DNA from: an uncultured Thermomicrobiales bacterium
GTDB taxonomy: Bacteria > Chloroflexota > Chloroflexia > Thermomicrobiales > UBA6265
Direction of reading: 5' to 3'
Assembly: GCA_902806395.1 (NCBI GenBank)
Contig: CADCWH010000359.1
Location: 1 to 12,552, forward strand
Length of the DNA stretch: 12,552 bases
Shown here: positions 12,102 through 12,552 of the stretch, one piece after another
Position numbering within the stretch: the first letter of the stretch is position 1
Layout of the letters: each line of letters begins with the position of its first letter
The notes under the pieces: model-generated
Database searches by the model: none
Seen by the model: the letters and a program-made list of their open reading frames with translations, nothing else
What the model was told of the DNA's origin: nothing
Translations under genes and position numbers: made by a program

Positions 12102-12243
12102 CTCGCTGGTGCACGACGGTGTACCCCCAGAAGATCCGGGCCGTGCCGGACAACGTGATGTCCTCCTGGTGGTGAGAGGGCGACCGGCCTCGCCGCCCCC
12201 GATCGCTTGGTGGTCGACCGGGCGCCACCGGTGCCGGCACGCA
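12102..12243. other. Gap between the remnant frame and the last gene
   Basis: I see no convincing gene here. A 25-codon frame (12098-12175) starts in an ATGA overlap with the previous frame's stop. Near the right end, two overlapping short palindromes, CACCGGTG (12226-12233) and GTGCCGGCAC (12231-12240), lie just beyond the minus-strand stop at 12244. They could contribute to a weak terminator. Confidence 0.4.
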
Positions 12244-12546
12244 TCAGGTGGCCCGTATCAGCCCGATCCCTAGGGTGATGGTTCCCACCGCCAGCGAGAG
12301 GGCACCGGCATAGACCAGTGCGATGAGCCGGTTTGGCCGCGTCGCGACGGGTGAAACGATCGAGAGGAAGAACCCGGCAGAAACCAAGATCGGCGCCAGC
12401 GCGACCGTGTTGCGGACGAACGCTTTCGCCCCGTTCCCGAGGTCGGCCCGATCGACGAACGAAAGTGCCAAGAGCGCGAGGATGACCAACACCCCCGCGT
12501 GGGCATGCCCGGCCGTGAACAGGGCCCGCCGGACGGGGTTATCCAT
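12244..12546 (-). CDS. Small multispanning membrane protein, unknown function
   Basis: The frame encodes 100 residues from the ATG at 12546. It stays open to the window edge, so the true start may lie further out. There are probably four hydrophobic segments: about 14-30 (AGVLVILALLALSF), 46-66 (NTVALAPILVSAGFFLSIV), and two closely spaced ones within about 72-98 (LIALVYAGALSLAVGTITLGIGLI). A conserved-looking GHAHAG stretch sits at the start of the first span; its two His residues could bind a metal or haem, but this is only a suggestion. I do not recognise the family with certainty. The codon bias is normal and the topology coherent, so the gene is probably real. Confidence 0.7.
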   Translation of the reverse strand: MDNPVRRALFTAGHAHAGVLVILALLALSFVDRADLGNGAKAFVRNTVALAPILVSAGFFLSIVSPVATRPNRLIALVYAGALSLAVGTITLGIGLIRAT

Positions 12547-12552
12547 GTATCC

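Noticed and set aside
12226..12240. Overlapping palindromes CACCGGTG and GTGCCGGCAC as a terminator
   Set aside because: The palindromes leave almost no loop and compete with each other, so they are too weak to list as a terminator.

Overview
The window is uniformly GC-rich bacterial DNA with tightly packed genes, strong GC preference at third codon positions, and secreted proteins carrying Ala/Ser/Pro/Thr/Glu-rich linkers. This style fits a Chloroflexota bacterium of the Thermomicrobia/Sphaerobacter type. That assignment is an inference from protein style; there is no rRNA or marker gene here. I saw no tRNA, rRNA, CRISPR array, transposase or integrase.

Layout. (1) 1-822: the C-terminal 273 codons of a succinate-semialdehyde-type aldehyde dehydrogenase, cut by the window edge. 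(2) 823-911: a convergent gap with two hairpins. (3) 905-2242, minus strand: a secreted two-domain protein (lipocalin-like plus NTF2-like, joined by a repetitive acidic Ser/Pro linker), then a 60-residue tail-anchored membrane protein. A perfect 28-bp palindrome separates the two genes. (4) 2243-2705: a divergent control region with a good sigma70-like promoter candidate. (5) 2706-10410, plus strand: a surface-anchored Asp-box (BNR) protein, a family-5 (peptide/nickel-type) ABC substrate-binding protein, and DppB-like and DppC-like permeases. (6) 10485-11325: two small conserved-looking cytoplasmic proteins. (7) 11326-12243: a low-density stretch with a terminator-like hairpin, tiny ORFs and a possible alpha/beta-hydrolase remnant. 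(8) 12244-12546, minus strand: a small multispanning membrane protein at the right edge.

The most unusual part is the transporter. The substrate-binding protein appears circularly permuted: landmarks of the C-terminal half of ordinary family-5 binding proteins come first, those of the N-terminal half come second, and an extra Ig-like domain follows. Both permeases carry enlarged extracytoplasmic segments between TM1 and the core, about 180 extra residues in the DppC-like one. No ATPase genes follow, although they normally would. A binding protein of unusual topology with large extracytoplasmic permease additions suggests a co-adapted import machine. From memory this resembles transporters of hyperthermophilic archaea, which needs a database search to confirm. 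The Asp-box protein just upstream, on the same strand, may be an accessory surface protein for it.

The proposed flow is: promoter near 2475-2503, then the Asp-box protein, binding protein, DppB and DppC. Hairpins lie at the internal junctions, including an inverted repeat that joins the stop region of the binding-protein gene to the start codon of the first permease. Such structures would allow more binding protein than permease to be made.
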